Shown here: in pieces, positions 1-12,400 of the stretch
Position numbering within the stretch: the stretch's first letter is position 1
Layout of the letters: every line of letters starts with the position of its first letter
Assembly (NCBI GenBank): GCA_037447605.1
Contig: CM074807.1
Coordinates: 3,419,846-3,483,845 of the forward strand
Source: Zygnema circumcarinatum
Taxonomy: Eukaryota; Streptophyta; Zygnematophyceae; Zygnematales; Zygnemataceae
Direction of reading: 5' to 3'
DNA length: 64,000 bases
Translations under genes and position numbers: made by a program
Notes under the pieces: generated by a model
Told to the model about the DNA's origin: nothing
Databases searched by the model: none
Seen by the model: the letters and a program-made list of their open reading frames with translations, nothing else

Positions 1-2282
1 TTGTTATTTTGACTTTTGTTGCTGTTCATATTGGCAGTATGATTATTGACTTTACTGCTCACATTTTGTTTGGAGGGGCTTTGCCGTACAGGTAACGACA
101 GTCTCGTCCGAATTCGTCGCATTGAGAAAAGCAGTGATTTCGAAAAACCAGCAACGGCCGATTTTCGTGCAGGTCCGTCGTCGTGACATATGAAGAAAAG
201 GAACAATCTTTGAATGAGAATGTTCTTGTGATGTCATAACGTCACTAGGCGATCCTGCCACACTCTTGACATTCCCAGATTGAATTCCCCTCACTGTGAG
301 ATAGAGAGAGATAGAGAAATAGAGAGGGAGGGGGAGAGGGGGGGGGGGAGAAAGGAGAGAAGAGAGGAAAATGAGAGAGAAGAAAGGAGAGAGGGAAGAG
401 GAGAGAGGGAGAAAGGAGAGAAGAGAGAGGAGAGAGACAGAGAGGAGAGAGGAGGAGAAAGGAGAAAGGAGAGAAAGAGAGGAGAGAGACAGAGAGGAGA
501 GTGAAAAAAGGGGAGAGGAAAGAGGAGATAGGAGAGGAGGAATGAGAAGAGAGGGGAGAGAGGAGAGGAGAGAGGAGAGGGAAGAGGGGAGCGGGAGCTG
601 ACCCCTTGCATTCATGCGACTTTCAGGCGCACACTAGCGATGGCGCGCAAGCAAGCGGAGGGGTGCGGCTGGAGGAGTTTGAGCCAACTCACGAAGGCGT
701 CATCGCGTCGTTCATCGCTCGATATTCAGACTGGATCGCAGGGATGAGTTCGTAGAAGGGTTTAGGGTTTTGGATGGCTTTTCAGCAAGCTCCCGTTTCT
801 CTCTCACGTCCATTTCCACTGCAAGGTGTAGCTGCTGCCCACTCCTGCCGCCCGCTGCATAGTTCGAGCCATAATAGTTTAAATTTCGATGGTCCTGCTC
901 AAGCGCATGTTGGCTGTCATGTCAATCTTGAACCATGTTCAGGAGCAACCCGCCTGCATTTTTTCATGCTTTTTTTTTGTACGCGTTCAAAGGGCGTATT
1001 TTGTTTTTTCATTGCATTTAGCCGAGTAGGTCGGTGCATCTTTTTTATGAGGACCCACCCTCTCATTCATTATAGTTCATTATAGCTCACGTAGAACACA
1101 ACAAGGGGCGCCGCTGTAGTGTGGTCGTTAGAGGAACGGTGAACCATTTCACTGTGTTTGGAATTTAACTTAGAAATTGAAAATGCGAGGAGAGGGGGAA
1201 CCTCCCTTTGCTTTTGTTTCGTTCAACCGTTGACCTTGTTGGAGGCAACCATTGGCGCCACCTTTAGTTGCGAAGTGGGGCAGAGGAAGTGGGGTTCTAT
1301 GCGGTGATCACGCGTCCAGTTCGACGCGCCGCCTTTTTGCGCCACGGTCAAATCTTTGACATTTTTGTATCGGAGGGAGCGGTCAGATTCACGCTCCGTT
1401 GCACAAGAACGCGGTGGCGTATTTCATGCGCTGTCACTTCGATGCGGTGGACGCACAGGCAAACCAGAAACCAAAAACCGAAAATAAAAAACCAGAAACT
1501 TGCACTGAAAAACTTGGGACCGCCCCGAAAACAAAAAAACACAAAAAATCGGCAAATGAAGCAACGAATTGTAACTGGACACGTGGTCGAAATAGCAGCA
1601 ATGCGACAAATTAGAGACCACCACGTGGCTTCGGGCTGCGGCGGGCGTACGGGCAGTTTTGGACGGTTTCGGAGCACTTTGTAATTCCTAACTCCACATG
1701 TGACTCGGCGTAGAGTTAGGATTCGACAATTAATCAAAATACAAAAAATAAGTACTCAATTGAAATGGCAATAGAAACAAAAAATATTTAGCACAAGAGT
1801 ACAAGAGTACTCCTTTTGAAGACGCTTCCAGTTTTACTGCGAAAGAACGGCCGCTCGGTAGCTGCGGGTCTGACAGGCCTCCACATGGAACTGGAGCCGT
1901 ACCGTTTCCGATGTCGGCATGTCGGCGCAGTCCGTACACTTTCAGGCGCCGTCGGAGTGCGGACTTACCGAACATCGCAGAGCGGAGGGCGAGGTGGGGG
2001 AGGAAGAGGGAGAGGGAGCGGGAGAGAGAGCGGGAGAGGGAGCGGGAGAGTCAGAGGCTGAGGGGGAGGGAGAGGGGAGAGTGGAGAGGGAGTGGGAGAG
2101 AGTTAGGGACGAGAGGGAGTGGGAGAGAGTGAGAGACGAGAGGGAGTGGGAGAAACTGGAACATGGGACATAACGGACACATATGAAGAATTAAACCCGC
2201 GAGAGGGAGACGAAGAGTGCGAGGGAGAGGAAGCGAGGGAGGGGGAGGAGGAGGAGGAGGAGGAGCAGGAGCGGAACCCGCC
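1..2282. other. Intergenic, no convincing gene
   Basis: I see no gene that I can support here. The first 280 bases are unremarkable. Positions 296-600 are purine-rich (GA/GGA) and all open frames there are low-complexity. A short open frame at 774-1085 (+) begins with a Ser/Pro/Ala-rich stretch that resembles a transit peptide, but it has no recognisable continuation. Positions 1460-1560 are A-rich with repeated AAACC/AAAACC words. Positions 1990-2270 are again GA-rich and lie directly upstream of the UNC93-like start codon, so they may be its 5' leader or promoter. Confidence 0.6.
296..600. repeat. GA-rich low-complexity tract
   Basis: Imperfect GA/GGA/GAAA purine tract of about 300 bases on the + strand. 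Open frames in both directions are products of the composition. No flanking gene model includes it. Confidence 0.85.
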
Positions 2283-3850
2283 ATGGCTGCTGCCGGCGAG
2301 TCTCCTTTTGGGCCGGCCATGGCGGCGCACGAGTCCGGGCGGGCGCGTCACGTCACGTGGGCTGACGAGTGGGGCGGAGAAGGGGGCGGCCCGCGGCTGA
2401 CGAAGGTCCTATCAAGGCCCGCCACGTGGAGCCTCTACAAGAGGGACGCGGGCACGCTGGGGGGCGCCTTCCTGCTCGTGTTCATGGCCTTCAGCGCCAC
2501 GCAGAACCTGGAGAGCAGTCTGAACAGGGTCAGGACTCGCCCCCTCTCTCTATCTCTTGCTCTCTCTCTCTCTCTTTCTCTCTTTCTCCCTCTCTCTCTC
2601 TCGTGCGCACTCTTTCTCGCTCCCCTCTTGCTTGAGTGCCCTTTCTTTGTTTTCTCTCGCTCTCTCCCCTTCCCTTTTCTGTTTCTCCCCCCTCTTTCTC
2701 CTTGGCCCTCCCTCTCTCTCCCCCTATCTCCTCTCGTACCCTTGCTCTCTCCCTCGCTCTCCCCTTCTTCCTCTCTCTCTCTCTCTTTTCCCCCCTTCGT
2801 CCTTTCTCTGTTTCGCCTCCCTGTTCTCTCTTGCTCTCCTACCCCCCCTCCCCACCCTCCTCTCTCTCTCCCTCCTAGCCCTCTCCCACCTAAAGCCCGG
2901 TATAAATACCCCAAATCCTCAATACTCGAACCCTCGAACTCATTCCTTTTTTTAACCTTCAAATCTCCACACTCCGTGTGCCTTTCGCGTACACCTTATG
3001 CCTGCATATGTTCCATGTCAGTTGCACTGACTCCGTTAAACTGACGTTCCATGCAAGCGATTCGCAGGACGAGGGTCTCGGCTCCCTCTCTCTCGGTCTG
3101 CTCTACAGCTGTCTCACCTTCTTCTCTTTCGGAGCGCCAGCTGTCGTGCGGAGATTGGGCGCAAAAAATTCGATGCTGTTTGGCCTTTCAGGTTACTGGC
3201 TCTATGTGGCGGCGAATCTGTTACCCTCATGGTAAGCCCTTCCATGTGGAGTAGTTAAACGGGAGGAGGAAGGGACAGGGAGAGACGGGACGAAGGAGGG
3301 AAGAGGGAGAGAGAGGAAGGGGGAGAACGATGGGGAGATTCTTGGGCTTACTTGTCATTCTTTATGTCTGAGTGATTTTTAGTTGAATTTCAGGGAGGCG
3401 TGTCTGCAGGTACACTTTGGTCCCAGCTTCAATATATTTGGGATTTTGTGCTTCTATTTTGTGGGTTGCGCAGGTACCTCCCCATCCCCCCCCCTCTCTC
3501 TCTCTCTTGCTCCCTTTCTCTCCCTCTCCCTCTCTTCCGCTTTGCTTCTCTCACTCCTTTTTTGTTATTTTATGCCTCTCTTGTTATGAACGCAGGGCGC
3601 GTATTTGTCGTTTGTGGCAAAGGGCCACGCGGGGCTATGTCATTTGTCAGAGGAGGCCACAATTGGTTCATTTAACGGCCAATTTTGGAGCCTGTTTGCA
3701 GCAAACCAGGTGCTTTTTCTTAAGTTCATGTTAGGGTTTTAGGACCTAAGTATTCCAGAAAGCATGGTTTTTCAACCAAGCGAAACTAAAAGTACTCCAC
3801 AAACCTCAATCGATTGTCAAAGAATCGGCGGAACTCATCGAATAACTTGT

Positions 3851-3910
<60 letters not shown>

Positions 3911-5074
3911 TGAGGGAGAACTAAAGTACCCACATACTTGATTCCCTAATTGCTCAAACTCCAATCACCCCATCATTTTCGACCTTTGCAGGTGCTGGGA
4001 AACGTGGTAGTCCTCGTTATATGTCTTCTTCTTGAGCACAGTTCCGTAGATCCGTCACACGTGTCCAGTTCCACGCAACGGATTCTGTTCGGAGTCCTCT
4101 TATTGAGTCTCACAGTGGGAACAGTCCTTGTCTTTTTTATTCGGAATCAGAGCCGGCGGCAGGTCTTGCTTGTACTAGGGGAGGAGGGAGGGTGGGAGGA
4201 GGAGGAGGAGGGGGAAGAGGGAGGGGAGGGGGGAGAGAGAGAGGGAGGAGGGGCAGGGAAGCTTTTGAAGGAGGCAGTAGCGCTATTGGGGGAGCGAAAA
4301 ATGGTGTTTTTGGTGCCTTTATTGATTTATTCGGGGCTCCAACAAGCCTTTATTTGGTGAGTAAAATCTGAGAGGGGAGACAGTTTAGCTTGAGTTACGC
4401 ATTGGCAATTTAGAGGAACATTTTACATTTAAGAAGGGGGGGGGGCTCTGGGTTTTAGGGGTTTTTTTTCGTTTGGGGAAGGGGAAAGTGGGGGAATGAA
4501 AAGCATTATGAGGAGACCCATGAAACGATGTAAAGCCTTTGTGTCATGGTAAATCTGACTCTTTCTCTCTCCTCCGCCCCCCTCTCTCTATCTCCCTGCT
4601 CTCACTCATTCTGTCCCTTTCTTTCTCTCTCTCTCTCTCTCTCTCCCTCTCTCTCTCTCTCCCTCTCTGTCTGTCCCATCCCCTCCTCCCAAAACTACAG
4701 GAACGATTTCACAGCGAGTCTTGTGGCTCCAACTTTGGGAGTTGCATGGATCGGCGGAGTGATGGCCATTTACGGACTGTCCGACGCAGTGGTGAGTACT
4801 GCATAGAAACTTGACAATTGAAGGAGCCATTCAGCCCAAGCCCATGTGGTGTTGGTCATGCATGCATACATGCATGCATGCATGCATGCATGTGATGTAT
4901 GTCAGTATATGACGTGACGTGACGTGACGTGACAGTCCTCGGCCGTGGCGGGGCGGCTCTCCGCGGGAGAGCGGTCCATCGCAGCGATCGTGAGTGTGGG
5001 GGCGGCAGGACAGGCGGTGGTGGTGGGGGCGCTGCTGCTGGGCCGGAGGTGCGGCCTCTCTCTCTCTCTCTCGG

Positions 5075-5124
<50 letters not shown>

Positions 5125-5281
5125 CCTCTCTCCCTCTCGCTCTCCCCTCTCTCCCTCTCTCTCTCCCTCTCCCCCTCTCTCTCACCCCCTATCTCCCTCT
5201 TTCTCCCTGTCCCCCTCACTCCCTCTCTCTCTCTCCCTCTCCCTCTCCCCTTCTCTCTCCCTCTCTATATTCCTCCCCCCT

Positions 5282-5337
<56 letters not shown>

Positions 5338-6029
5338 TGATTCGAGCTACCCACCTGCCTGCCTGCCTGCCTGCATCGCTCCCCAGGCAGGGCGGCGGGT
5401 TTTTGTTCCTCGCCGCCGCGCTGTGGGGCGTGGGCGACGGCGCCTTCAACTCGCAGCTCAGCGCGCTGCTCGCCATTCGCTTTCCCGCGCAAACGGTGCG
5501 TTCCATGTCGCCTGCTCCGTAAACAGTAACAGCGCACGGAACTGTTAACTCGTACATAGAACTGTTGGAATGAACATGCGTACCCGTCATGCTTATATGC
5601 CCATCATTCCTTTAAAACCTCCAAGACCCTCAAACCCTAAAAATCTTGAAACTTTAAAGCCTTCAAAACCGTTCGGAAGCCCCCCCTAGATTTGCTTTCT
5701 GCGACCAGTCCTTAAGCATCCTCACAACTAAACAAGGTCAGCACTTCATGACCAAGATTGTCGAACTCCTGAACCCTAAACCCCAAACCCGGAGCCCGAA
5801 TATTGTCAAACCCTGTACAATACTTCCTCACGTTAACCCTAACTTTTTGGGGGAGCAGGAGGCGGCATTTGCCCAGTGGAAAGTGTGGCAGAGCGCTTCA
5901 ACGGCGGCGATGTTCTATGTGGCTCCGTTTGCAGGATTTCAGGTGAAAGTGATCACTCTCGCCGTGACACTTGTCGCCTCCATGGCGAGCTTCTACAAGG
6001 GAAGCGAGGGAGAGACTGAATTGATTTAG
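2283..6029 (+). CDS. UNC93-like membrane protein
   Basis: Nine exons: 2283-2528, 3068-3231, 3410-3473, 3596-3709, 3992-4356, 4701-4791, 4936-5048, 5387-5495, 5859-6029. The junctions are phase-consistent and give 478 residues, the usual length for this family. UNC93-like proteins are multi-pass membrane proteins of the major facilitator fold; some plant members affect potassium and stress responses, but the substrate here is unknown. Hydrophobic segments are visible in most exons, for example GLLYSCLTFFSFGAPAVV and LGNVVVLVICLLL. The family-typical stretch around YLSFVAKGHAG is in exon 4. Exon 5 carries an unusual Glu/Gly-rich loop (about residues 259-284) encoded by a GGGGAGGA tract, probably between transmembrane segments 6 and 7. 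ATG 2283 is the first in-frame ATG. The introns are loaded with CT microsatellite. Family assignment is firm and exon edges are likely right. Confidence 0.88.
2545..2880. repeat. CT-rich tract, UNC93 intron 1
   Basis: CT/CCCT low-complexity run in the first intron of the UNC93-like gene, pyrimidine-rich on the sense strand. The Ser/Leu-rich open frames across it are compositional. Confidence 0.9.
3858..3920. repeat. (GA)n microsatellite, UNC93 intron 4
   Basis: Near-perfect GA dinucleotide run in the fourth intron. It is purine-rich on the sense strand, an exception among the intronic repeats of this gene. Confidence 0.92.
4555..4678. repeat. CT microsatellite upstream of exon 6 acceptor
   Basis: CT-rich run ending about 20 bases before the exon 6 acceptor (AG at 4699-4700) of the UNC93-like gene. 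Its position suits an extended polypyrimidine tract for splicing. Confidence 0.88.
4857..4935. repeat. (ATGC)n and (TGACG)n short tandem repeats
   Basis: UNC93 intron 6 contains an ATGC tetranucleotide run (4857-4893) followed by about five copies of the pentamer TGACG/GTGAC that end in the exon 7 acceptor CAG at 4933-4935. TGACG is also the core of the plant as-1/TGA-factor motif, but location inside an intron argues for a plain repeat. Confidence 0.85.
5057..5340. repeat. CT microsatellite, UNC93 intron 7
   Basis: Long CT run with CCCT interruptions in the intron before exon 8 of the UNC93-like gene. It is pyrimidine-rich on the sense strand. Confidence 0.9.
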
Positions 6030-7462
6030 AACAAGTCTCTCTTCCTCTCCCAATCTCAATCTCTCACTCTCTCCCTCTCTGTCTGACTCTCCTCCTCTCT
6101 CTCCCATTTTTCTACGATGGAGTGTCAAGGCAGATGTGAGGGCTCCTCAAGAGGAGGCCAAAACCCTAAAGATCAGGGGTTTCCATGCACAGCATGAAAA
6201 CAAGTATGAGCTCAGAAATGATAAGGGCGGATATCCCTCTCCTCTTCTCGGAACTGGAACTGCAACTGAGAACTGCACAGAACCTGAAGGGAAGATCCTG
6301 CTGACTTCCCTCTCACAACCCTAAAACCTCGAGGAGGCCTGTGCCATGCCTGCGTTAACTGTTCCGTATTCAGTTTATGCGGCTCCGTACTCCGATACGG
6401 CACAGATACTGAAGCCCCTCGCATAGAACAGCTTCAAGTCTGAATATGTAGGATAGGAAGTGAACAGTTTGACTGTAAAATTGTTGAGGAGGCGCAGAAA
6501 TAGGGTTTAGGGTTTAGGTTTTGAGAGGAGGGGCCAGTTTCGAAATAAGTATTTGCTGGATGGCACCAATGCCTTACTTCTATTGAAGATTTAGAAACAG
6601 TCACGTTCGTTTTTTTTTTTTTTTTTATTATCGTTAAAAATGTCTTTGATTTTTGTAAATGGAAATTCTCACTCTTCTTTTCCGTTTTTCACCCTTCAAT
6701 TTGATGAGGAATTGTGAGTTCTCTGTTTGTTTCTCTTTTTTGGAGAAATAGCGACGAGATAAGGATGGGAAACTTGTTGCCAAGAAATACGAACTGAGGG
6801 AACAAAAACGACTGAAGAAAGCATACAAACTCCAATATGAAATAAAATGACAGTTTTTTTGAGCTCCCTCACATCCATTCAGAGGGCGGCTTACACATCC
6901 TGAAGACTGCTTAACGGCCAAGAATGGAAAAGGAAACTAAAACTGACACTGAAACTGAGACCGAAAGATGAAACATGGAATGGTTCTTCAGGTTAGGTTT
7001 TGGAAGGCTGTCTGACTTTCAAAGGTAAGAAAATGGATTGAAATCGGCATTGAAAGAAAACAATAAGAGAATGAACTGGATTAGATGAGATGTGGCAGGC
7101 ACTGCTGCAGAAAGGGACAGCCCTCCCCCTACCATTTACCTCTCTTACACTCCCTCCCTCTTTCACACCAGCGTCACCTTGATGCAGGCGTTGACCTCCC
7201 TTTGATTCCAGTGAACAACAAGAGCCAACCGCATACGATCAATGTGCTTGACCAAGAATAATAAATGCACACAAGTTGAATTATTTAATGTACAGAATCA
7301 ATTTTCTCCATCGCTGCCCCTTGCTGTGATCGAGAAACTGCAGGCATATCAGGGTCGTTCTGTCAGAGCTCTAAACTGCTCAAGCTGTTTCCATCCTCAT
7401 GTTCTTATTGTTCAGCCTCTGATAAATAGTCAAAACTGAATATGACGATGCAGTATCCATCA
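6030..7462. other. Convergent intergenic region
   Basis: Lies between the 3' ends of the UNC93-like gene (+) and the alpha/beta hydrolase (-). It starts with a CT-rich stretch (6035-6110) that is probably in the UNC93 3' UTR and has a T-run at 6610-6627. I see no gene in it; the short open frames have no recognisable similarity. Confidence 0.6.
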
Positions 7463-8674
7463 TCACTTTAAACTGCTGAGAAATGCACGCACGTCTGTTA
7501 ACCACTCTTCCTGATGCTTGCTTGCATGTATGAGATGTCCTGCTTCCGAGTAATGGCGCTCTCTCCCTCGTTCCCATGTTGTCAAGATTTTTTTTGCAAC
7601 TTCAGGTTGGCAGACACCTGCTCCCCCTGCTGTCTGAAGCAAAGCAGGAACCTTCACATCTGCAACAGCCTCGTTGATATCATCATCCGTACTCCGAAAT
7701 GTTGGTTCAATCGTATCAGCATCGAACAAGCGCAAGCTTTCTGTCTCTGTGATTGCAAATGGATGATTCAACTTTAGCTTGGAACCGTCAATCTCATTCA
7801 CATCAGCAAACTCGGCAGGAGCAAGCATTTTTAGCTCTCTTGACTTTGGAAACGGATTGGGAGCAGTGCTGGAGGGATAAATTGGCTCTCCAGGAAGTCG
7901 CAGCCATGGCGGATCTTCTAACAGTACACCCTTTACAAGCTCTGGATAAAGCTTCGCTACACGCGCTGCAGTAGCTGCTCCCATGGAGTGGCCTCCAAGA
8001 AACACTGGCGCATGAGGCGAGAAATATTTGATCGCATTTGCAGCATCCGACACCAGATTTGACATAGTGAAGGAGCCAGCAGGGATCGGCTGGCTCTTGC
8101 CATGGCCTCTTGCAGAAGGCAGAAAAATGCGAAACTCATCTGCAAGTTCTGAAAGCACAGGGATTTCTGCAGGGCCCGACGATGTCAGACCATGCAGGAA
8201 CACAAAAATGGGCAGCTCTTGGAGCTGCATCGTGTAACAATATGATGCCAGAACTCCATTTGTAGAGAAGGATTCTTCCGCCCAGTGAACCTGCTCCTTG
8301 GGAGCTCTGTCAGCTTGCGAAGAGAAAGAGAAAGAGGTTCTCGAAGTGGACGATTTCGATTGCGGTAAAACGCTCACTTTGTTTCGGTGAACATGAGACG
8401 AGCAAAAACCGCCAACTTCTTCACTTAATAAATCCTGGCAGTTGCTCTTTGTTGCAGTGGCGGGAATTTGGTGAAGGCGTGATCTTGAAGGACGCAGCTC
8501 AGCCTCAAGGGACGCACTTGAAATGAAGCGACTCCGGAGGAGAAACTTTTTACCAAATTCAGGGCTTCTTCTGCAAACAGAAACACCAAAAGAAGAAAAT
8601 CTTGTCTTTGAAATCACACTTAATAGGGAGGTGGCATCATATGTGGGAAGGGCAGCCATGGCTCTGCAGGCCAT
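7463..8674 (-). CDS. Alpha/beta hydrolase, probably organelle-targeted
   Basis: Intronless frame of 403 residues from ATG at 8674; the frame extends upstream only to a GTG, so this ATG is the better start. The first 60 or so residues are rich in Ser, Arg and Ala with few acidics, like a plastid or mitochondrial transit peptide. The hydrolase core follows: oxyanion-hole HG in FLHGLTSSG (about 159-167), nucleophile elbow GGHSMG (Ser about 230), and a catalytic His in EAGHLIHA (His about 380). Where relatives commonly have Asp in the strand before the acid loop, the sequence reads LLQTAGGAGV (about 346-355), so the acid residue is not obvious. The substrate is unknown; esterase, lipase or C-C hydrolase are all possible. 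It is the only multi-domain gene here without introns, which could reflect retroposition. Confidence 0.8.
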   Translation of the reverse strand: MACRAMAALPTYDATSLLSVISKTRFSSFGVSVCRRSPEFGKKFLLRSRFISSASLEAELRPSRSRLHQIPATATKSNCQDLLSEEVGGFCSSHVHRNKVSVLPQSKSSTSRTSFSFSSQADRAPKEQVHWAEESFSTNGVLASYCYTMQLQELPIFVFLHGLTSSGPAEIPVLSELADEFRIFLPSARGHGKSQPIPAGSFTMSNLVSDAANAIKYFSPHAPVFLGGHSMGAATAARVAKLYPELVKGVLLEDPPWLRLPGEPIYPSSTAPNPFPKSRELKMLAPAEFADVNEIDGSKLKLNHPFAITETESLRLFDADTIEPTFRSTDDDINEAVADVKVPALLQTAGGAGVCQPEVAKKILTTWERGRERHYSEAGHLIHASKHQEEWLTDVRAFLSSLK

Positions 8675-9489
8675 CGCTTCAATTTTTTGCCAGAGGGCAC
8701 TACAGAGAGCCGTGAAGGAGATTCCAATTGCTGTTTTTTTTTTTTCTTTTCTTATCGTAGTGACAATTGGCCAACCATGGCTCGCCACGTGTACAATGAT
8801 GACATGGCAGGCTGTGATTGGCTCTGAAATTTCCTGAGTTTTCAGGGTCCATTGTGTAGATCCAATTGGATCTCCGAATGGACGGGTTCAACAAAGTGGA
8901 TCACGGAACGCAAGAAGTTTTCAACGCAGTGAATCATGAAACCAAAAATATTTACAGAGGCGGATCAAAGGGCAGATTTAACAGAGTTGAATTTTGATCC
9001 ATGGTGGATGTTGGCACTGTCACAGTGGGCCTTCTCCCACAGACGATAGTTTTAATCAACGTGTTCGACCTACTTGTTATAAACTTCAAATTTTTTATTT
9101 AATCTCAATTTGACTCACAATTTAATTTCGTATATTAAGCTGTTGCCATTATAATTGTGGATTGGAATTGATCCTGAAAAAAAAAATGAAGTTTATGATA
9201 CATTGAGGGCGGGAATCCCTGTGGTTTACATTCAATCGATCTTAAAAAAAGGCCACTCAACAGCTGAAGCCAAAGTCCCAAAAGAAAATAAATTGATGCA
9301 CCGAATGCTGACCAGCCCCTCGTCTACTTCTGTCGCCATTTTACAGTCCTACTCTGATAAATCCTTCTGTGGGCCTCCCTCCCCTCTCTCTCTCCCTCGT
9401 CTCTCCCTCTCCCTCCCTCTCCGTCTCTTCCCTCTTCTCCCATATCTCTACTTCCACCCCATCTCTCTCATCTCCCTCTTCACTCCCTC
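8675..9489. other. Hydrolase upstream / SGS3 downstream region
   Basis: Between the start of the hydrolase and the stop of the SGS3-like gene, both on the minus strand. It should hold the hydrolase promoter and the SGS3 3' UTR. A CCACGTG (G-box core) lies at about 8785-8791, roughly 110 bases upstream of the hydrolase ATG. An A-rich, AT-rich stretch at 9080-9190 would suit a transcript end. No gene seen. Confidence 0.5.
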
Positions 9490-12400
9490 CTACACTTTCT
9501 CCTCACCCCCCACATTCACTTTTTTCCCTTCTGCTTCCCGCCTATCTCCCTCCACCTCCACTCCCTCGGCCTTCTCTCCGTCTCCTTCTCCGCTACCTCT
9601 ACTTTCACTCCCTTCCTCCCTCTCCACTACCTCCACCTTCACTCCCTCCTCCGCCTTCTCTCCCTCCTCCCTCTCCACTCCCTCCACCTTCAAATCCTCC
9701 TCCATCCTCCCTACCTCCTGAACCTTCTCTCCCTCCTCCCTCTCTACTCCCTCCACCACTCCTTTCTCCACCACTCCCTCCTCCACCTTCACTCCCTCCT
9801 CCATCTTGCCTACCTCCTGAACTTTCTCTCCCTCCTCCCTCACTACTCCCTCCACCACTCCCTTCTCCACCACTCCCCCATCCACCTTCCCTCCCTCCTC
9901 CACCTTCTCTCCCTCCTCCACCTTCACTCCCTCCCCCTTCCCTCCCTCCCTCCCCTCCGCTCCCTCCCCCCCCTCCTTCTCCCTCTCCTTCTCCCTCTCC
10001 TTCCCCCCCTCCTTCTCCCTCTCCTTGGGCACAAGTCCCAACACTTCCATCATCACGGGGTCATACCGCCTCTCTCTCGCGTTCTCCGGAACTCTCTCCT
10101 GCCGCGACTCCCAAAACTTTAACTTCTCTCTCTGCAGCCCTCTCTTAAATTCAAGCATCGCTTCAAACTGCTTCTTCCGAAAGCTCTGCCATCTCTCCTC
10201 CTGCTCCTTTTCGTACCTCCCCCACTCCAAGGCGAGATCATTTCCCTCTTTCAGAGACACTTCATACACTCGCAGCTCTTCCTCAAGCTCCTCTTCGTCT
10301 CTCCTGCCAACAAAAATGACAAATTCAACGCTTTGGGGGCTACATAAACCGAAATTCTTGCAAGGTTTGCTGAACAGCAGCTATCTTTCAGTCACAAATA
10401 ACTTCATAAAAGATGTCTGTATCGAAAAATAAAGACAACGCAACACTCCCTGGTCTCCGATGAAGCTCACCCCTTCTACCCCTCACACTTTCCCTCTCTC
10501 CCTTTCCTCCGCTTTGCATACCTGCTTTGCTCCTCCTTCGGCATGGGATTTCTCGCTCCGTCTCTCCCTCCTCCTGTGGTCGTATGGGAGAAGGAGTTTC
10601 TCTGCATCCTCGCTTTCCTCCTCACCTCCTCCAGCTTCAGTTCAAGCTTCTTCTCCATCTCACGCTTCACTTGGTCAATCTTCTTCTTCGTCTCCTCCTC
10701 CGAGTACTTCATTTGCTCTTCGAAAATCAGTTCCATCTCCTTGACCTGAACCACCCGGAAAACCTCAAAACATTAAATCTCCATGCACACCCCTTTCATC
10801 CTCCGCTATCCACTCATCACCCTCCCTCTTCCCCTTTTTCCCTCCCTCCCTCTCTCCCTCCCTCCCTCCCGCCCTCCCCTCCACTCACCTCCTTCTCCTT
10901 CTCCCTCTTATGTTTCGAAAATTTGTCTCGCACTGCCTTCAGCTCCTCCGCTTTCCCCTGAAGCTTCTTCGACAACTTCTGAATGTGATTTTCCACATTC
11001 ATACTCTGCTCCTTGAGCTGCTCATTTTCCGCATTCATAACATGAAGGTTCAGCTGAAGGTGGCGGGCTCTCTCCGCATCCAACTGGGCCTGCTGCATGG
11101 GGATCTCTACTACCTCCTTCCACTTGCAGAGAAGGGCCTTAACAGCAGACTTGCCTGCGGGTGAGAAAAGAAAACAGAGCAGGAGGAGGAGGTGGTGGAG
11201 GAGGATGAGGAAGGGTAAGATGAGGATGAGGATGGAACTGTAGGATCGAAGGTATAGAAAGGGTTGCTTGGTACCTCTCTCTACCTCCTCCCTTTCAACC
11301 CTCCCCCCTCCCCCNNNNNNNNNNCTCCCCCTCACCCAAGTGGGTGTTGAAATCCTCCAGGTCGTCCAGCGTGGCCAGCCATCCGTGCAGGAGCCTCTTC
11401 CCGTCCGCCCCCACTTGCCCCCCCGGACCCCTCCGCAGCCACGAGTTGCGCCCTCTGTTCTCTTCGTTGAAGAGCACACTCAGCCGCACTGCCTCGTTGT
11501 AGCCCTCATAGCGGGGCTCGAATATGAGGAGGGAGAGGCCGCGGTGGCCCTACAAAGGACGGGAAAAGGAAAGGAATTCGAGCAAAGTTTGGGGGGGGCA
11601 TAAGGGGATTTGGGCTTGTGTTTTTCGCGTTTGTGGGGTTCGTTTTGTGTGCAAGAGTTGGACGAGAGTGTGGGTTTGTGAGGTTTTGGGGGGTTTTAGG
11701 TGTACCTCTGGGCCGTATGCATGCTTTCGTCGCTGTATGTGTTTGAAGGACTTGAAAGTGTCTTTAAGCTCCTCGTTGCCCATTCCAATCCACTGTTCGC
11801 ACCAGAAAATAAAGAACGAAAGAAATATATATTAAGGGAGATGGCGGGCTAGAGATGGGACGGGGACAAAAACAATGGGAGAAAGAAAGAGAGAGAGGGT
11901 GGGGGAGAGGGAGGGAATGAAAAGGAGAGCGAAAGTGGGGGCGGGAGGGGAAAGAGTGGGAGAAGGCGAGCGCAGGGAAGGGATGTGAGCGAGGGCGCGA
12001 AAGGGAAGGGTAGAGGGGGGAGGAGCACGAAGGGAGAGAGAGAGAGAGAGAGAGAGAGGCGAACCTTATCCCCGTCCTGGTACAAGCGTGTGTTGACCAC
12101 CATCACAATGGGAGGCCAAACCACCACCTTCTCTCTCTCTTTGGGTGCTTGCTCCCCCGGAGCACTCCACCGGCCTTGTGGCTCAGAGCTGAGGATGGTC
12201 AATCCCCTCCTCTCCAGCACTGCCTTCAAATCCACAGCCAACTCTCTGTGCTCCCTCGCCCTCCTCTTCTTAAAAGTGGAAGCGTGGAGGGCGAGGGCAG
12301 AGAGGCCTGTATACCATTGGGTCTCTCCCCGCCCTCCTAAACACACCTTACATTTCCATTCCTTCCCCACCTCGTCTGCCAACTCGTTCTTAGTATAAAC

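Noticed and set aside
774..1085. 103-residue frame with a transit-peptide-like start
   Set aside because: No downstream exon or conserved domain could be linked; composition alone is insufficient.
9155..10148. Ser/Pro-rich + strand frames opposite the SGS3 tail
   Set aside because: Shadow of the Glu/Lys repeats; no start context or domain.
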